From Gonatopus flavifemur (lineage: Eukaryota; Arthropoda; Insecta; Hymenoptera; Dryinidae): DNA of 64,000 nt. Shown here in pieces: positions 33,498 to 46,424 of the stretch (position 1 is its first letter; every line of letters starts with the position of its first letter). The stretch spans positions 31,718,001 through 31,782,000 of the forward strand of contig JAFFJZ010000004.1 of assembly GCA_018340375.1 (NCBI GenBank). Direction: 5' to 3'. A program made the position numbers and the translations under genes. The notes beneath the pieces were generated by a model. That model worked only from the letters and a program-made list of their open reading frames with translations. It searched no databases and was not told where the DNA came from.

Positions 33498-33692
33498 TTG
33501 TTTACCCCTGCCTGCAATCGGAAGCAATCGGAAGCAATGGGAAGCATTCACATATACTAGCGTATGGGCTAAAACTGGAAATTCATTGATTCATGGTAGC
33601 GACTGTCATGGAATCTCCAGCTTAAGTCTTATTAGCGATATATAACCTTAACCATAATGTTTTCCATTATAAATTATAAACAAATAACTATT

Positions 33693-33720
33693 ATGTCTCT
33701 TGATCAAACAGTTTGTGAAG
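33693..33720 (+). CDS. CNEP1R1: CNEP1R1-like exon 1
   Basis: ATG plus eight codons (MSLDQTVCE) and one base; followed by gcaagt, a GC-type donor. Joining to the next exon recreates the conserved [10 protein letters not shown]. Confidence 0.75.
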
Positions 33721-34968
33721 GCAAGTGTACTTATAAATGATTAACACATGATTGTTCGTGAACTCAGTAATGTTTTTGATTTATTTCAGACGATTCGTAT
33801 AAAAATAATGATGAAAATTGTAATTTATTTTATGGTATTGGTGAATTTTTTTCATAGATTTGAAGGCATTTGAAAGGCGTTTGACTGAAGTAATTGCTAG
33901 TTTGCAACCTGCCACACTTCGATGGAGAAGTACGTTTTTCACTTTATCTGTAGGTGTTGTATTTATATTTTGTTTCTTCCTTCATAACCTAATTCTGGCA
34001 ACAATCGTTATTCCAATAATTTTATCTCTTATTCCATATTATAAATTTTCAATGATTCTATAACTTGTTTCATTGCACTCTGTATATAATAGTCTTCCTT
34101 TTATTTGATTTCTAGTGCTGCTGGGTTTTATCTCTGTTTGTACTGCTGTTGGTGCTTGGCATTGGTTAACAGATCCAAATACATCAAATGTATCATTCAC
34201 ACAAAGTTTGTGCAATCATCCATTTTTCACATTAGCCAGTATTCTATTAGGTAACTATCAGTAAATTAAATCTCATCAGCCATTCTATTGCATATTAGGG
34301 CTGTGCGAGTAGTGATTTTTTTGAGTCGAGTCGAGTACTCGAAAATTTCTCGAGTATCTGGTACATATTCGAGTACTTGAAAAGTATTCAATATATATGA
34401 ATATGAATATGATCTATATGTGGTAATGGATAACGACCCCTCATGTTCTATGAGAATATTCTACCCTTTGCAAATGATGATTCATGATGATTCTAAGAAA
34501 ATCGACAAATTACTCAAAGATTTTCAAGTAGCTCGGAAATTCCGAGTGGTACAAAATACTTCACTCAACTCGAGAATACTGGAGAATTTCAAATACTCGC
34601 ACACACCTATTGCATATCCATACAAATATCTCCGATCTGATTCAAAAATTGTTTTCATTGACATGCAAGAAATTCTACATGCAAATGTTTAACATACCAT
34701 CTATAACTGATTATTTTACAAAAAAACTTCATTCACAAATACTTTTTTTTTGTTATAAAATCTTTTGTCTTGTTAATTATCTCATTTTTTTTTTATTTAC
34801 TCATTTCCAGTGATACTATTCATGATGGGAGTTCACAGAAGAGTGATAGCCCCCAGTATCATCACACAAAGAGCCAGGAGTGTTCTAGGAGATTTCAATA
34901 TGAGTTGTGATGACACAGGAAAACTCATTTTAAAGCCTACAAGACCTCCACATCCACATGAAACATGA
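33693..34968 (+). CDS. CNEP1R1: CNEP1R1-like nuclear envelope phosphatase regulatory subunit 1
   Basis: Four exons (33693-33720, 33858-33929, 34116-34250, 34811-34968) total 393 nt, giving 130 residues, close to the family's roughly 125. Recognisable blocks are [60 protein letters not shown] and [15 protein letters not shown], all matching human CNEP1R1/TMEM188. Two hydrophobic segments (about residues 33-53 and 73-95) fit the known two-pass ER/nuclear-envelope topology. The family's role is to bind and activate the phosphatase CTDNEP1, which dephosphorylates lipin and controls lipid synthesis at the nuclear envelope. Intron 1 seems to use a GC donor (gcaagt); an in-frame GT alternative six bases further on would replace the conserved D before LKAFERR with GKY. 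Intron 3 holds a 312-bp hAT-like element. Head to head with the ZGPAT-like gene. Confidence 0.93.
33858..33929 (+). CDS. CNEP1R1: CNEP1R1-like exon 2
   Basis: Acceptor ttcatag, donor gtacgt. Encodes [20 protein letters not shown] then RWR. Confidence 0.92.
34116..34250 (+). CDS. CNEP1R1: CNEP1R1-like exon 3
   Basis: Acceptor tttctag, donor gtaact. Encodes the first membrane segment and the conserved [13 protein letters not shown]. Confidence 0.93.
34296..34607. mobile_element. hAT-like element in CNEP1R1 intron 3 (312 bp)
   Basis: TAGGGCTGTGCGAGTA...TACTCGCACACACC with a direct repeat TATTGCATAT on both sides. Confidence 0.85.
34811..34968 (+). CDS. CNEP1R1: CNEP1R1-like exon 4 and stop
   Basis: Acceptor tttccag after a T-rich tract. 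Encodes the rest of the second membrane segment and the very conserved [15 protein letters not shown] tail, ending in TGA. Confidence 0.93.
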
Positions 34969-35181
34969 AATTTCTAGTGAATTTTCTGTGTATTGGACAG
35001 TCAGAAAGTCTAATGATTTTTCCTCACATTTCTTTGATTCTTCAACTATTGAAACAACATGGAATGTTTTCATCTATCCATGTAAATGCATACTTGATGT
35101 AAATGAGTATTCATAATGAAACGTACTTTATGAAAAATGAATTTTCATAGGTTTTTGAGATATCTTTTCCTGGTCCTTTAA

Positions 35182-35389
35182 GATGATACTACCAATGTTG
35201 CAGCAGCTAAATCGCTGATAACAAACTACAGACAAAGCTTGGATTTAATTAAAATATCGCTCTATACAACACTTTTCTAATTCAAGGAGGAGTGTTGTAC
35301 AGAGCAATATTTTGATTAAATTGCAGTGTTTCCTTATAGTTTGTCAGGAATGATTTAGCTGTTGCGACCTCCCTGCTGCTGGTATTTCC
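35182..35389. mobile_element. TTAA-type hairpin, copy related to 28473-28655
   Basis: Flanks TTAA and TTGA; shares gataacaaactac and the tctaattcaag centre. It lies about 210 bp after the CNEP1R1 stop, possibly inside its 3' UTR. Confidence 0.8.
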
Positions 35390-35639
35390 TTGATAGAAGC
35401 ATGTTATTTAAAATGATATAAGTGGTTGAAAATCGTAACTTTGTACGAAAATGACTAAATTTTAATGAACTAATGAGGAAAAAGAATTATGTATTATGTA
35501 TCATATTATAGAAAATATAAGGAATATATCTTGTTTTATCGACGAAGGATTTATGTTGAGATCCCCTAACTAAAGTGATGTAAGTCAATTTTAGTCCTTT
35601 TTTCAAAACATATTGTTGAACTGTTGATTTCTGTATATG

Positions 35640-36860
35640 GGTCATCCCACGTGGTTTTTACATCCAAATTTCAGAATTCAATGAAGTAATTTTGTTTCGA
35701 TTCTTAATTCAAAAATATTCGATGTGTTTTTGGATTTTGTTTTTTAAAGCTCATTATCTAAAATCTGTCGTTTCTGAAATCTTCTAATTTTCGAGCGCTT
35801 GTTTCTTGAAATCTTCCCAGCGTATCGGGAACTTTCAAATACATAAAAGTTAGAATTTTTCCTCTCGTTTTCAATTCTGTCAGGTTCATAATCTATATGA
35901 CCCTTTTAACATTTCTGAATTTTGTACATTGCAATTACATAGAATTTTCAGAATTTCCAAATGTGATGAGGAGATTTAGCGTCCATTGATAATTTTCCAT
36001 TGAAAACTAAAAAGTGAATTTCAATAATAGGTAGTTTTGATTTTATTTGTTTTTTCACAGAATGACCTGTGGATCATAACAAAAATTCATCAACTTTTTT
36101 CTATAATGGTAAATACCATAGTTTTTGATACATGAATTATTTTGTGGTCACGTTCGAGCCGTGCGTCATGTGCACGGCCCAATAAGGTGCTCTAAGTGTT
36201 CCGTTGTGAAATATTTGTTTTCCAAAACACGCTGCGCGACGTGACGTAACGCTTGAAGCACGGTACCGCATTGCGGGCGTCAAGTACAACTCAAGTTCAA
36301 TCAGTTTATTCGAATTTTGTAGATACAAGAATTTAAATGGGTGGAATTGGATCAATGTTCACAAGCCTGGAGTATAACTCGAAGTAGCCATAAGAAAAAA
36401 ATTCATATCTCGGCAACTATGATATTTCACATTGTAGAAAAAATTGCTAAATTTTCGTTATGATTTACAGATCATTTAGTGAAACAACAAAGAAAATCAA
36501 AACTACCTGTTATTAAAAAAGTTCACTTTTTAGTTTATGATTGGGAAATTCTTAATGAACACTAATTATATAGATTATACAGAAACAGAAAGTTACAGAA
36601 TTGAAAACTAGAGAAAAATGCTAACTTTTATATGTCTATGAAAGTTCCCGATACGTTTGAAAGATTCCAAGCAACAAGCACTCGAAAATTAGAAATTTCA
36701 ACGTCAGATTAGGAGATTTAAAACGTCAGATTTTCGAAAACGGGCCTTGAAAAACAAAATCCAATAACATGTATCGAATATTTTTCGACCAAGAATCGAA
36801 AACAAAGGACCTAATTGAATTCTAAAATTTGGACGTAAAAACCACCTGGAATGACTCATT
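35640..36860. mobile_element. 1.2-kb foldback with roughly 500-bp arms
   Basis: Arms 35640-36145 and 36367-36860 pair along their length (for example gtggtttttac, tagttttgattttatttg), diverged by substitutions and small indels. The roughly 220-bp loop 36146-36366 is distinctly GC-richer (tgcgcgacgtgacgtaacgc). No transposase. Confidence 0.82.
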
Positions 36861-37455
36861 GAATATAACAAGATTTGATTTACTTTTTGTTGCGTAATCC
36901 CTGATAAAAATTCCGTTAAAAACGGATAGAAATCAAATAGGGCCTTTGTCCGTATCTAACTTTTATACTCTCTATCCGCATCGAAAATATTGTGAGTGAA
37001 GATTGTATCTGTTTCTGTCTGTTTTTATCCGCAGTGACGATAGAACCGCAAATTCAAACAGGGATTATGTCAGTTTTTAACGGAGCTCTAACGGTCTATT
37101 CGCTTCTATCAGCAATAACTGTTGGAGAAGTTGGTAAATTATATGCGTGATTCATACGTAATAGTAAAGGCTGGAATACTCACGCAATTCCAAACGTTTC
37201 TTTCAACCAACTTTATGTGTTTTCTCAAATCACGTTGGGAGTGGTCTGGAAAACCGACTAGGAGACATTGATTGACCTAACGGGCCGGTAGTAATGAGCT
37301 GTCAAACCAATTTCTATCAGCAATTACGAAAGCGGGTTTTGATAAAACTGCTGAGGAAAGTAAACCGAGTCCTGAAGAATTTTACATGACCGTAGACTTA
37401 ACTGCAATTGTAACATAATCTTCTGACGATTCCTGTATGCAATGCGTACAGTATG
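36861..37455. other. Non-coding; possible old repeat
   Basis: Contains tccctgataaaaattccg and scattered ccgttaaaaacgg palindromes; boundaries not made out. Confidence 0.35.
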
Positions 37456-37739
37456 CCCTGATGAAAAAACCCGATATCGGAATTTTATCGATAAATCATC
37501 AGCTGTATCAATACTATCCAAAATCTATCGTTTGGTTTCATTATCAGACAAGTCCGATAAAAATCCGAAATCTGCGATAATTATTCGATATAAAACCGAT
37601 CAGCTTAGCCGATGATTTCCCGATAGACCTCTATATCGGGTTGACATTGAATAATTATCGTAAATCTCGGATTATTATCAGACCCCTGTCCGAAGAACCT
37701 CATAGATTCCGATAGAAAATATTTTCTATGGGAAAACGA

Positions 37740-38345
37740 TGTGCTTATGTCACAGCGATTCCAGGTGAAATCCGATAGGAATACGGAACTGTTAAAAAGC
37801 GAATTTCTATTGGAGTTTTCCACAGTTGAATCAGTAAATTCCATTATTCATGAGATTTTATCAGTAATCACCATGACTCACGGGATTGTATCAGGAAATG
37901 CGAATAGAACAATTTTGTCGTGGAAATCTATCTGCAATTGCAGATTGGCAATAAATCAGGGTTTCCATAGGAGAAACATTCGCAGGTCCACAACTGAATC
38001 CTATTGGCATCTATCAGCGATTCCCAAGAATGCATTTCATCTGTATGAATACGCACTTGCTCATGATATTCCATCAGTTCCTATGAGTATGATACGATGA
38101 CATTTTGTGGATACGTACGATGGGAAACAGCAGAATGGTATCAGGAGAATGCGAATAGAAAAATCCATAGGAATGTATCAGCGATTGCAGATTGGCAATA
38201 TATCAGGGTTTCCATAGGAGAAATATTCGCAGGTCCACAACTGAATCCTATTAGCATCAATTCCCAAGAACGCTTTTTATCTGTATGAATACGCACTTAA
38301 TCATGATATTCCATCAGTTTCTATGAGTATTATACGATTATATTT
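37740..38345 (+). repeat. Tandem duplication, unit about 237 bp
   Basis: aggagaaacattcgcaggtc at 37980 recurs as aggagaaatattcgcaggtc at 38217. Flanking words also repeat. Confidence 0.85.
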
Positions 38346-38668
38346 CGTGGATGCATATAAGAATTCCTGAACCTCTTAGGCCGATGCTAGAGTGGAACTG
38401 GAATTTCATGGGGTTTCGAATATCAAGCATTAACGTAAGAACAGAAGAGAAAAATTGTGTGCCCTTTCTTTTTTTTTATCAACTCGTATCTCTACTATCC
38501 GAACACGTGTTTTTCAAAGCTGAATTCATTAAAAAATTTCGAACTTGCAGGGATGATTCTTGGAGATTTTTGAAATATATTTCTCAAAATTTAACAGTCA
38601 AATTACAAAATTCTTCATAAGATTTTTTAAATTGAAAAAAGTATACATTTTTTATAACAGAATCTACT

Positions 38669-38740
38669 CTGATGAGGATGAGGATGAGGACGATGATGAT
38701 GATGATGATGATGATGATGAAGACGATCCTGAAGATGAGC
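38669..38740 (+). repeat. (GAT/GAG)n microsatellite
   Basis: gatgaggatgaggatgagga then (gat)n. The acidic open frame over it is a by-product. Confidence 0.9.
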
Positions 38741-39039
38741 TGGATACCTTCCGTTTTGCAGGGGGGATTGCTTTTTTTTCGATTCTCTTTTTCTGTAATC
38801 AAAAAATTTTGTTACAAACTGTCCCATCGTATGGAGAAGAAAATGCTCAAATAAAACCACCATTCGTTCTCAATAAGATCCAATCTCATTCGCAAAAATA
38901 TCTTTTCTTATCATGAGGAAAGAGACGATTAAATCTATTTGAAATTTTACGCAGAAAACTATAATTTGCTACCAAAGAATCACGATGCAGTATAAAACAA
39001 TACGGATGTGCGAGTAGTCGCGTTCCCTACTAAAAAAAA

Positions 39040-42000
39040 TCCCTTTGAATCTTTCGGAGAATTTCATGTTTCACAGGAATTCAGAAAGATTTAGAGAGAT
39101 CCAGAAAAATTCAGGGAGTTCGGCAAAGTTCATGGAAATTCAGAGTCTAACGCATTCAAGAAAATTAAGCGTCCAACTTTTCAAAGGGGTTCGATGGGAT
39201 TCGAAGGGATGCAGGATAATTAAGAGAAAAAGAAACTGAGTAAAATTTTTGATTTGAAATTTCAAAGAAATTCAGGAAACTTTCAAGAGATTTGGAGAGA
39301 TTCAGAGACATTCTGAGACAGATAAATTTGCAAAGATTGTGCGTTGAACTTTTCAAAGGAATTTACACGAAATTGGAGAGAAATGGAATGAGAAAAATTT
39401 CTACTCCAAGATTTCAAAGGCATTCAGGAGACTTCAAGCAGATTCGGAGAGATTCAAAGAGATTTACAGAAATTCAGATAAATTGAGGAACATGTGAATA
39501 GGTAGAAATAATGCATTGAACTTTCCATAAGGATTCATAGGAATTCAGGAAAATTCGGAGATAAGTACATTAATTATAATGTTTTGTCTAAGATTTCACC
39601 CACACACATTTAGGCGATTCCAGAAATATTCGGAGAGATTCAAAGGAACCCAAAAATACATGGATTAGAAAATACCGAGTGTTCAACACCCAAAAATTCA
39701 TGATCTAAAAATTATACCCACTATATAATATGAGCCTAGTATAATTTCCTCTTAATATAAGTGGAAATTCTTCTGACGTTTACAGAAATTCCCACATCAA
39801 TCCTCTAGAACTCAGAGGAATATGTATTGAGCTCATATTTTAAAAGAATATCTTGAAAGGGTTATACTGTTTTGGTGCCCTGAAATTAAAACCTTTTTCG
39901 GGGATTTTTGAGATCATTATATAATTGAGCTTTTAATGGAAAATCAAAGGTCAATTTTTTCTCCAAAATGATAAACAAAAAATTCAAGCTGCTGGCAATT
40001 TGAAAATTTTTGAAAACATTTAAAAAGCATAGGCACTTCCAAACATGATATTAATCTACCTGGGAAGGCACAGTTGAACTTCAAGTTAATCCGATGAAAA
40101 CTGAGCGAGCTACGTTGTTCTTCGACTTTTTTCCGACGAGTTCCGGTTGCCTAGTGTCACGACGCTATTTTATATTTCAAATTTTCGTAAACAATATCTC
40201 AGTGTATGTTAAGACTGATATAATAAAGTCTCAAGATTTCATTGAGATCCATCGAGTTTTTTTCCAGTAAAAAAATTCCCAAAAAAAGAACACTGATTGA
40301 TGTCGATTTTATAGACACCAAAATTGTGTAACCCTTTTATTCTAGTAAACGATTCTTGCAGTGAACTTTTGAGAGGGATTCAAAGGGATTCACGAAAATC
40401 TAGAGACAAACAAATAAAAGATAACCTATAGTCCAAGATTTTAGAGGTATTCAATAGATTTTACAGAGATTCAGAGCAGCTCAGAGACAGGTGAATCGGG
40501 AGAAACTGCCCAGGTAGCACACGCACGTTCTGAGAATGTTCTGAGAATATACGTTGAGGATATTTGAATATTCTATGGAGATTCTTATTTCGTGTGAATA
40601 TATTCTGAGCACATTCTCAGAATGTTTGAATGGGACTGTTTCAAATATTCTCAGAATATGATGCCACGGATATTGTGGGAATATTAGAAAAAAATGCTGT
40701 TAAAATAAAAATTCCCGTCAATATAAACTTCTGCATGTCACCGAAAATTACTTCATAGGCAATTTTTTTTATCATTAGACATCTGTAATCATGAATGGTT
40801 AACAATATTATGAATTCATATAGATGGATGAGAGATTTATGATCGCAACAGGCAATCATAATATATACGGTAATTCTCAATATTTTATTACACTTTTGAG
40901 GATTATTTTTCACACATGGCACTCTCAGAGAACATTTGCGATATTAAAATACACCGCCATAGATTCATTACTCTCAAAACACAAATTAAAATGATAGATT
41001 GCCCAAGGGTCTGTAGCCTGTCAACAACATTATCCGCCATCGATGGATTCATGTCATCACGATATCTGCGCATGCGCTGCTCATCATTCTCCCTACAAAC
41101 TTTGTACGCATATTGTACGAACCTTCCTAGAATATTTGGAACAGCCTCATTCAAATGTTCTAAGAATATTCTAAGAATATTCACGAATCTCCTACGCTCT
41201 TTGTGAGAATATTCGATCAAGTACATTTTACGGATGTTGTGAGAATATTCTCAGAATATTCTGTGTTACATGGGTGAGGAATAAACTCTAAAGTGGGATT
41301 CAGAGGGATTCGGAGACATACAAGATAATTTTAGAGAATTTGGAGGGTAGTGAATTCAGGTGAATATTTGATCGGGAAGTCCAGAAAATTTTTGAGGAAT
41401 TAAGAAATAGATGATGTGGGAAAAATTAAACGTGGAACAGTTAAAAAAAATTAAGAGAGAAATTAATAGAGGAAAATGTTTAATCCATAATCCCAGCGAA
41501 ATGCAGAAGAAGTCAGTGTAATTCATAGAAAAGTCAATTCGGAAAAATCGTAACTTGATCACTGGAGAGGGACTTAGAGATTTACAGAAATTCCATGAAA
41601 ATCAAAGAGAGTTGAGGAAAAAATGAATTTGGAAGAATCATCGATTTCAGTTTGTACAAGGATTCAAAGTCTTGCAGGGAAATTTAGAGAAGAGTGAATT
41701 TTGGAAAACTTTTTCTTCAATTCCCCAGAGAGTAACTTAGAAAGATCTAAATTTCAAATTTTGAGACGTTCAAAATGATTTTGAGATTCTTCGAGGAAAT
41801 TCAGAGAAATGCCGAGAGAATTTTAGGAAGTCAGTTTGAATGATTCACAGAAAATTAGAACAATTTTGAGAGATTCAGACAAAATCAAGAGAAAGCTTTG
41901 AAATTCGAATAAATGAAACGTCAAAGGATCCACACACATTTACAGAGGCTCAGGAAAATTTGCAGAAAGTTTTTAAATCCGAATAAATGCAATTCTGAAG

Positions 42001-42160
42001 GATCCAGACAGATTTAGAGAAACTCAAAGCGATTCAAGCAGACTCATACAAATTCAGGAAAAGTCAGATAAACTTGGATAGATCTTCCGAATTCAAATAA
42101 TTGGACTTTGGGAAGATTCAAACAGACTCAGAAAATGTAGAAGAATCTTCAGAGGTATAG
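39040..42160. repeat. Degenerate GATTCAGAGA-type minisatellite region
   Basis: Dozens of variants of agagattcagagaaattc spread over 3 kb at irregular 10-20 bp steps, interrupted by 39690-40370 and the element 40509-41274. Confidence 0.7.
40509..41274. mobile_element. Foldback with arms of TTCTGAGAATAT words
   Basis: Ends CCCAGGTAGCAC / GTGTTACATGGG. Arms are repeated palindromic words such as gaatattctgagaatatt. It lies inside the minisatellite region. Confidence 0.75.
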
Positions 42161-42929
42161 ATAGATTCCGAAGGACAAAATTTCCGGCAAAAGGGAAGTA
42201 AGGAAAGGAAAAGGTAAGCACTAAGCATCGACACGAATCTTGAAAATCTTTTGAATGTCACTAGCAAGCAGATATCTTCTGTTTCTATCATCCGATCGTG
42301 ATGCAATTTTTACTGCAGTTACATGCACTGTAAATAGTAATACAAACTTGTACTTGATTCTGACAAATAAGCGGGAGGGGAAAAGGAAACATGATATCGG
42401 AAATTGTAATTTTGTGACCGCTCGTATTTTTGGTTTTGGTTAGCCAATTGCAATTAAAGTTATACCACATTTTATTCACAATCCTATAGTAATTTTATAC
42501 GAGTTTCGTCCCAATGGATGGGGAAGTGTGAAAAAAACCTCCTCTCCAGTTTGGAGGAGAACCTTTTCGTTTGTCCTACATGACTGTTCGATTGTCACTA
42601 AAGAAATATGATTGAACGTAACAACTCACACTGCTTATTGCATGAATCGGATCCAGGGATGGGTGATGTCGAATGACACATCGATATTGAAAAATCGATT
42701 CTTAGGTGTCTCGATAGTTGATTAATCGATTATTGGGCAATTTGGCGGGGGATTTTGAAAGTAAGTTTTTCAAATCAAGTTTTAAAATAAATGTACTCCT
42801 CAACAAATGGGGTATCAGTTTGAACATTAGAATTTTTTCGATTATTCTATTCATAACAATACAAACATATGTATATAGCATTTCGTTTTTATTCGGCAAT
42901 ATCAACCCAGATAGCCAATGTTCCAGAAA
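42161..42929. other. No gene; ATCGATT-rich stretch
   Basis: 42660-42730 holds gatgtcgaatgacacatcga and repeated aatcgatt, similar in type to 10303-10790. Confidence 0.4.
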
Positions 42930-43870
42930 CAAAATCCAATTGCATTCTTCCGGAATCACCAAATCCCATAGATACTTGTGAGAAACATATTCGTGATTGA
43001 TTTTCTCGTGGTTATTGTCACAGGACTTATTTAAACAATATAAATTCGGAATTCAAATGGAATTCTGTTCACGAGTAGACAATAACTCAACACATTTATT
43101 ATAATCCACGAAGTCCCATAGCAATAATTGTATAAAAATCGATAGAGAAATTATTGTTCCAAGTATTCGTGGGATTTCATTGGTCTCTATCACGATGATC
43201 AGGGAATCCTCATCGATGCTAATGAAATTCCACGAACACCTGTAACAATCATTTTCAGTATCGATTTTTATGCAGTTATTCCTATAGGAGTTCGTAAGAT
43301 ATGATAAATGTGTTCAATTATCATGTATTCGTGAACAGAGTTTCATTTGAATTTTGAATTCATATTGTGTCTATAAGTCCTGTGACGATCCCGTATCCCG
43401 AGAAAATCAATCAAGAATATGTTTTTCACAAATATCTATGGGATTCCATCAGGATCGATGAGGATTTCCCGATCATCCTTATAGAGACCAATGAAATCCC
43501 ACGAATACTTGTATCAATCATTTTTTGTATCGATTCTTATGCAGGTATTGCTATAGAACTTCGTAAAATATAATGCATGTGTTGAATTAATATGTATTCG
43601 TGAACAGAATTTCATTTGTATTTTGAGTTTATATCGGGTTTATGAGTCCTGTGACGATAACCACGAGAGAATCAATCATGAATATGTTTTTCACAAGTAT
43701 CTATGGGATTTCATCAGGATCGATAAGGATTTCCTGATCATCCTGACAGAGGCCGGTGAAATGCCATAGATACTTGTGAGAAACATATTCTTGATTGATT
43801 TTCTTGTGATTATCGTCACAGGACTCATCAAAATGATATGGAATCAAAATTCAAATGAAATTCTCTTGCA
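42930..43870. repeat. Alternating inverted repeat units
   Basis: The block gtcctgtgacgat...aatcaatca...aatatgttttt occurs forward near 43375 and 43645 and inverted near 42985 and 43780. Words around cgatgatcagggaatcc also pair. Unit about 270-330 bp. Confidence 0.75.
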
Positions 43871-44008
43871 AGGATTAATAAATTTCTGTACTTACCAACT
43901 AAACAAATACCGCATACATGTAGGACCCGATGTCTTCTCTGTCCTCTCCGCACTGCACTCCTCAAAACACTGAATGCGAATCGCTCCCCCCTTCGTACCT
44001 CAGTCCAC

Positions 44009-44117
44009 CAGAGTTACCAATTTAGGGAGACGTTCGAAGAGAATCAACGAATCTAGCAGTTGTGTTAAATAGAATGACCAATGGGAAGAGCCTAGCTCCC
44101 CCAATTTGGCAACTCTG
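44009..44117. mobile_element. hAT-type MITE, CAGAGTTGCCAA family (109 bp)
   Basis: CAGAGTTACCAATTTAGGGA...GGCAACTCTG; flanks CAGTCCAC and CAATCCAC (7 of 8). Same length as 51567-51675. Confidence 0.85.
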
Positions 44118-44247
44118 CAATCCACGCGGATTTCTACAAACCGCCGTTGATTCGCTCAGGCCCAACTAGCATCCAATCATATTGTTCATAGCTTGTTGCT
44201 ATGCTGTTATGGTTTCTTCGCCACGCGAATAGGAATTTGACTTAGAG

Positions 44248-45704
44248 CGCCCTAGCGATTTCGTTTTTACCGAAATTTTTGGTAAGAAATTGGTAGTTTT
44301 GTGGTTTGGTAATATTGTGGTTGGGAATTGGTTTCATTGTAGTCAAATCGTCGTACCGTTTGTGACTTTTTTGTACCACATAATTACCAACAAATTACTA
44401 CACGATCGGTATTTTTATGGGAGAAGTTTTGGACAAATTTTGGTGAAGAATGACGGAATCAACAGGATGTACAATTCGGTTCCTTTTTGGAAAAAATATG
44501 CCTGACATTATCGCAAATGGAAGGAACAAAATTGGTAAGTTTTTAGATAATTTCGAGTTCATCACCATGAAACCAGGGAACCTTCAGTGCTACTGATTGG
44601 TAACAATGTGGTTCCTTTTTGGAAAAACATCTTGAAAATACCGCTGATGGGAGGAACCAAATTGGTCAGTTTTTGGTTACTTTCCGGTTCATAACCATGA
44701 GATTACCGAATTTGCATTGGTACTCATTGGTAAAAATTTGGTGCTTCCTTGGAAAGAGTATACCTGGAATTACTGCAGATGGAAGGAACAAAATTGGTCA
44801 GTTTTTGGATAATTTCGAGTTCATCACCATGAAACCAGGGAACCTTCAGTGCTACTGATTGGTAACAATGTGGTTCCTTTTTGGAAAAACATCTTGAAAA
44901 TACCGCTGATGGGAGGAACCAAATTGGTCAGTTTTTGGTTACTTTCCGGTTCATAACCATGGGATTACCGAATTTGCATTGGTACTCATTGGTAAAAATT
45001 TGGTGCTTCCTTGGAAAGAGTATACCTGGAATTACTGCAGATGGAAGGAACAAAATTGGTCAGTTTTTGGATAATTTCCGGTTTACAACTATAGAATCGC
45101 CAAAACTTCAGTGCCACTGATTGGGGAAAAGTTGGTTTCTTTTCGGAAAAAAATATGCCTGAAATCACCGCAGATAAAAGCACCCAAATCGGTCAGTTTT
45201 TGGATAATTTCCGGTTCCCAACCATAGAATTACCAAAACTTCAGTGCCACTGATTGGTGGAAAGTTGGTTCCTTTTTGGAAATAATATGCCTGGAATTAT
45301 CGCAGATAGAAGGAACTAAATTGGTAAGTATTTGGATAATTTCCGGTTCACAACCATAGAATCACCAAAACTTGAGTGCGACTGATTGGCAACAATTTGG
45401 TTCCTCCTATTCGCGGTAATTTCAGGCATTTTTTTTCCGAAAAGGAACCAAATTGTAACCAATGCGGTATTCTCAATATTCGGTCAATTTTCGGTTCTTA
45501 ACCATGAAGCAACCAAGAAATGACCAAAAACACCATTTCTGTGATCTGGTAAACAAATGGTTTTGTTCCAAAAAGAGACCGAATCGTGACTGCAGATAAG
45601 TAGCACTGAAGATGCGGTTGTTGGTTATTTTGTGGTAAGAAAAAGTCACAAACGTACCGAAATTTTTTGGTAACTTTTTGGTAACCTCAAAATCGCTAGT
45701 GGCG
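44248..45704. mobile_element. Foldback element with 131-bp tandem units
   Basis: Outer ends ctagcgatttcg...taccgaaattttt and the inverted counterpart at 45650-45704. Inside, the ggttcctttttggaaaa block recurs at 44479, 44610, 44741, 44872, 45003, 45134 and 45267, i.e. every 131 bp, partly as 262-bp dimers. 45400-45600 carries the unit in inverse orientation. Confidence 0.82.
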
Positions 45705-46424
45705 AGACGGAACGAAAACAAACAATCGACTGCTGAATGTGAAAAGTATTTATAGGTTGTTGACAATTTCGTAGATATTTCTTGCTATGCGTTGGATATA
45801 TGTACTTTTTGTTCAAAATGTCGAATACGACTACTACTATTGCTACACACACACACACATGGTTATCAGAAATGAACTTGATGTCTGTTTCGAGATATAA
45901 ACAGTGCTTTTTTATACAATTTATATTCGTAATAAGGATTTTTTATTCTGAATTTGTGTGAATTCAATATCGAATGATTTTCATGAAAAATGCTTGCAAT
46001 AATTTGATTCCTTATTTGGAATATGAATGACGTAAACAGATGCATTGTTTGTATCTCGGAACGGATATTAAATTTTATCCCCTTTCTGTCCTAGGTTTTC
46101 AATCAAATTCATCAAAAATCCACAAACTAATGGAAGTCGACAAATTTTAATAAAAATTCAACGAATCGAATTCATTGAATTTCATGGAAAATTATTGAAT
46201 TTTACTGAAATTTTGTTGAATTATTCAACGAAATTCTTCCACCAGAGCTATGATATCTGAAAAAACCATGGAATTCTTTTAAGATTGTATCTGCGAATAC
46301 AGATAAAATCATATTGAAACATCAGACCGTTAAAACCAGATGAGTTCCCAATAACTATTTCAATATCAATCCTATCTGGAAGAACCGACCCTGTGAACAT
46401 TCTGAGATCCTGTTCTGAAAGTTT

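Noticed and set aside
38560..38916. Acidic open frame with a long Asp/Glu run
   Set aside because: The run is the (GAT)n microsatellite at 38669-38740; flanks match no family and lie in repeat-rich DNA.
40903..41226. Overlapping open frames of about 100 codons on both strands
   Set aside because: They lie in the palindromic arm of the foldback 40509-41274, so both strands are open for structural reasons.
44619..45120. Two near-identical 79-codon open frames
   Set aside because: They are the 131/262-bp tandem units read in one frame; no start context or domain.
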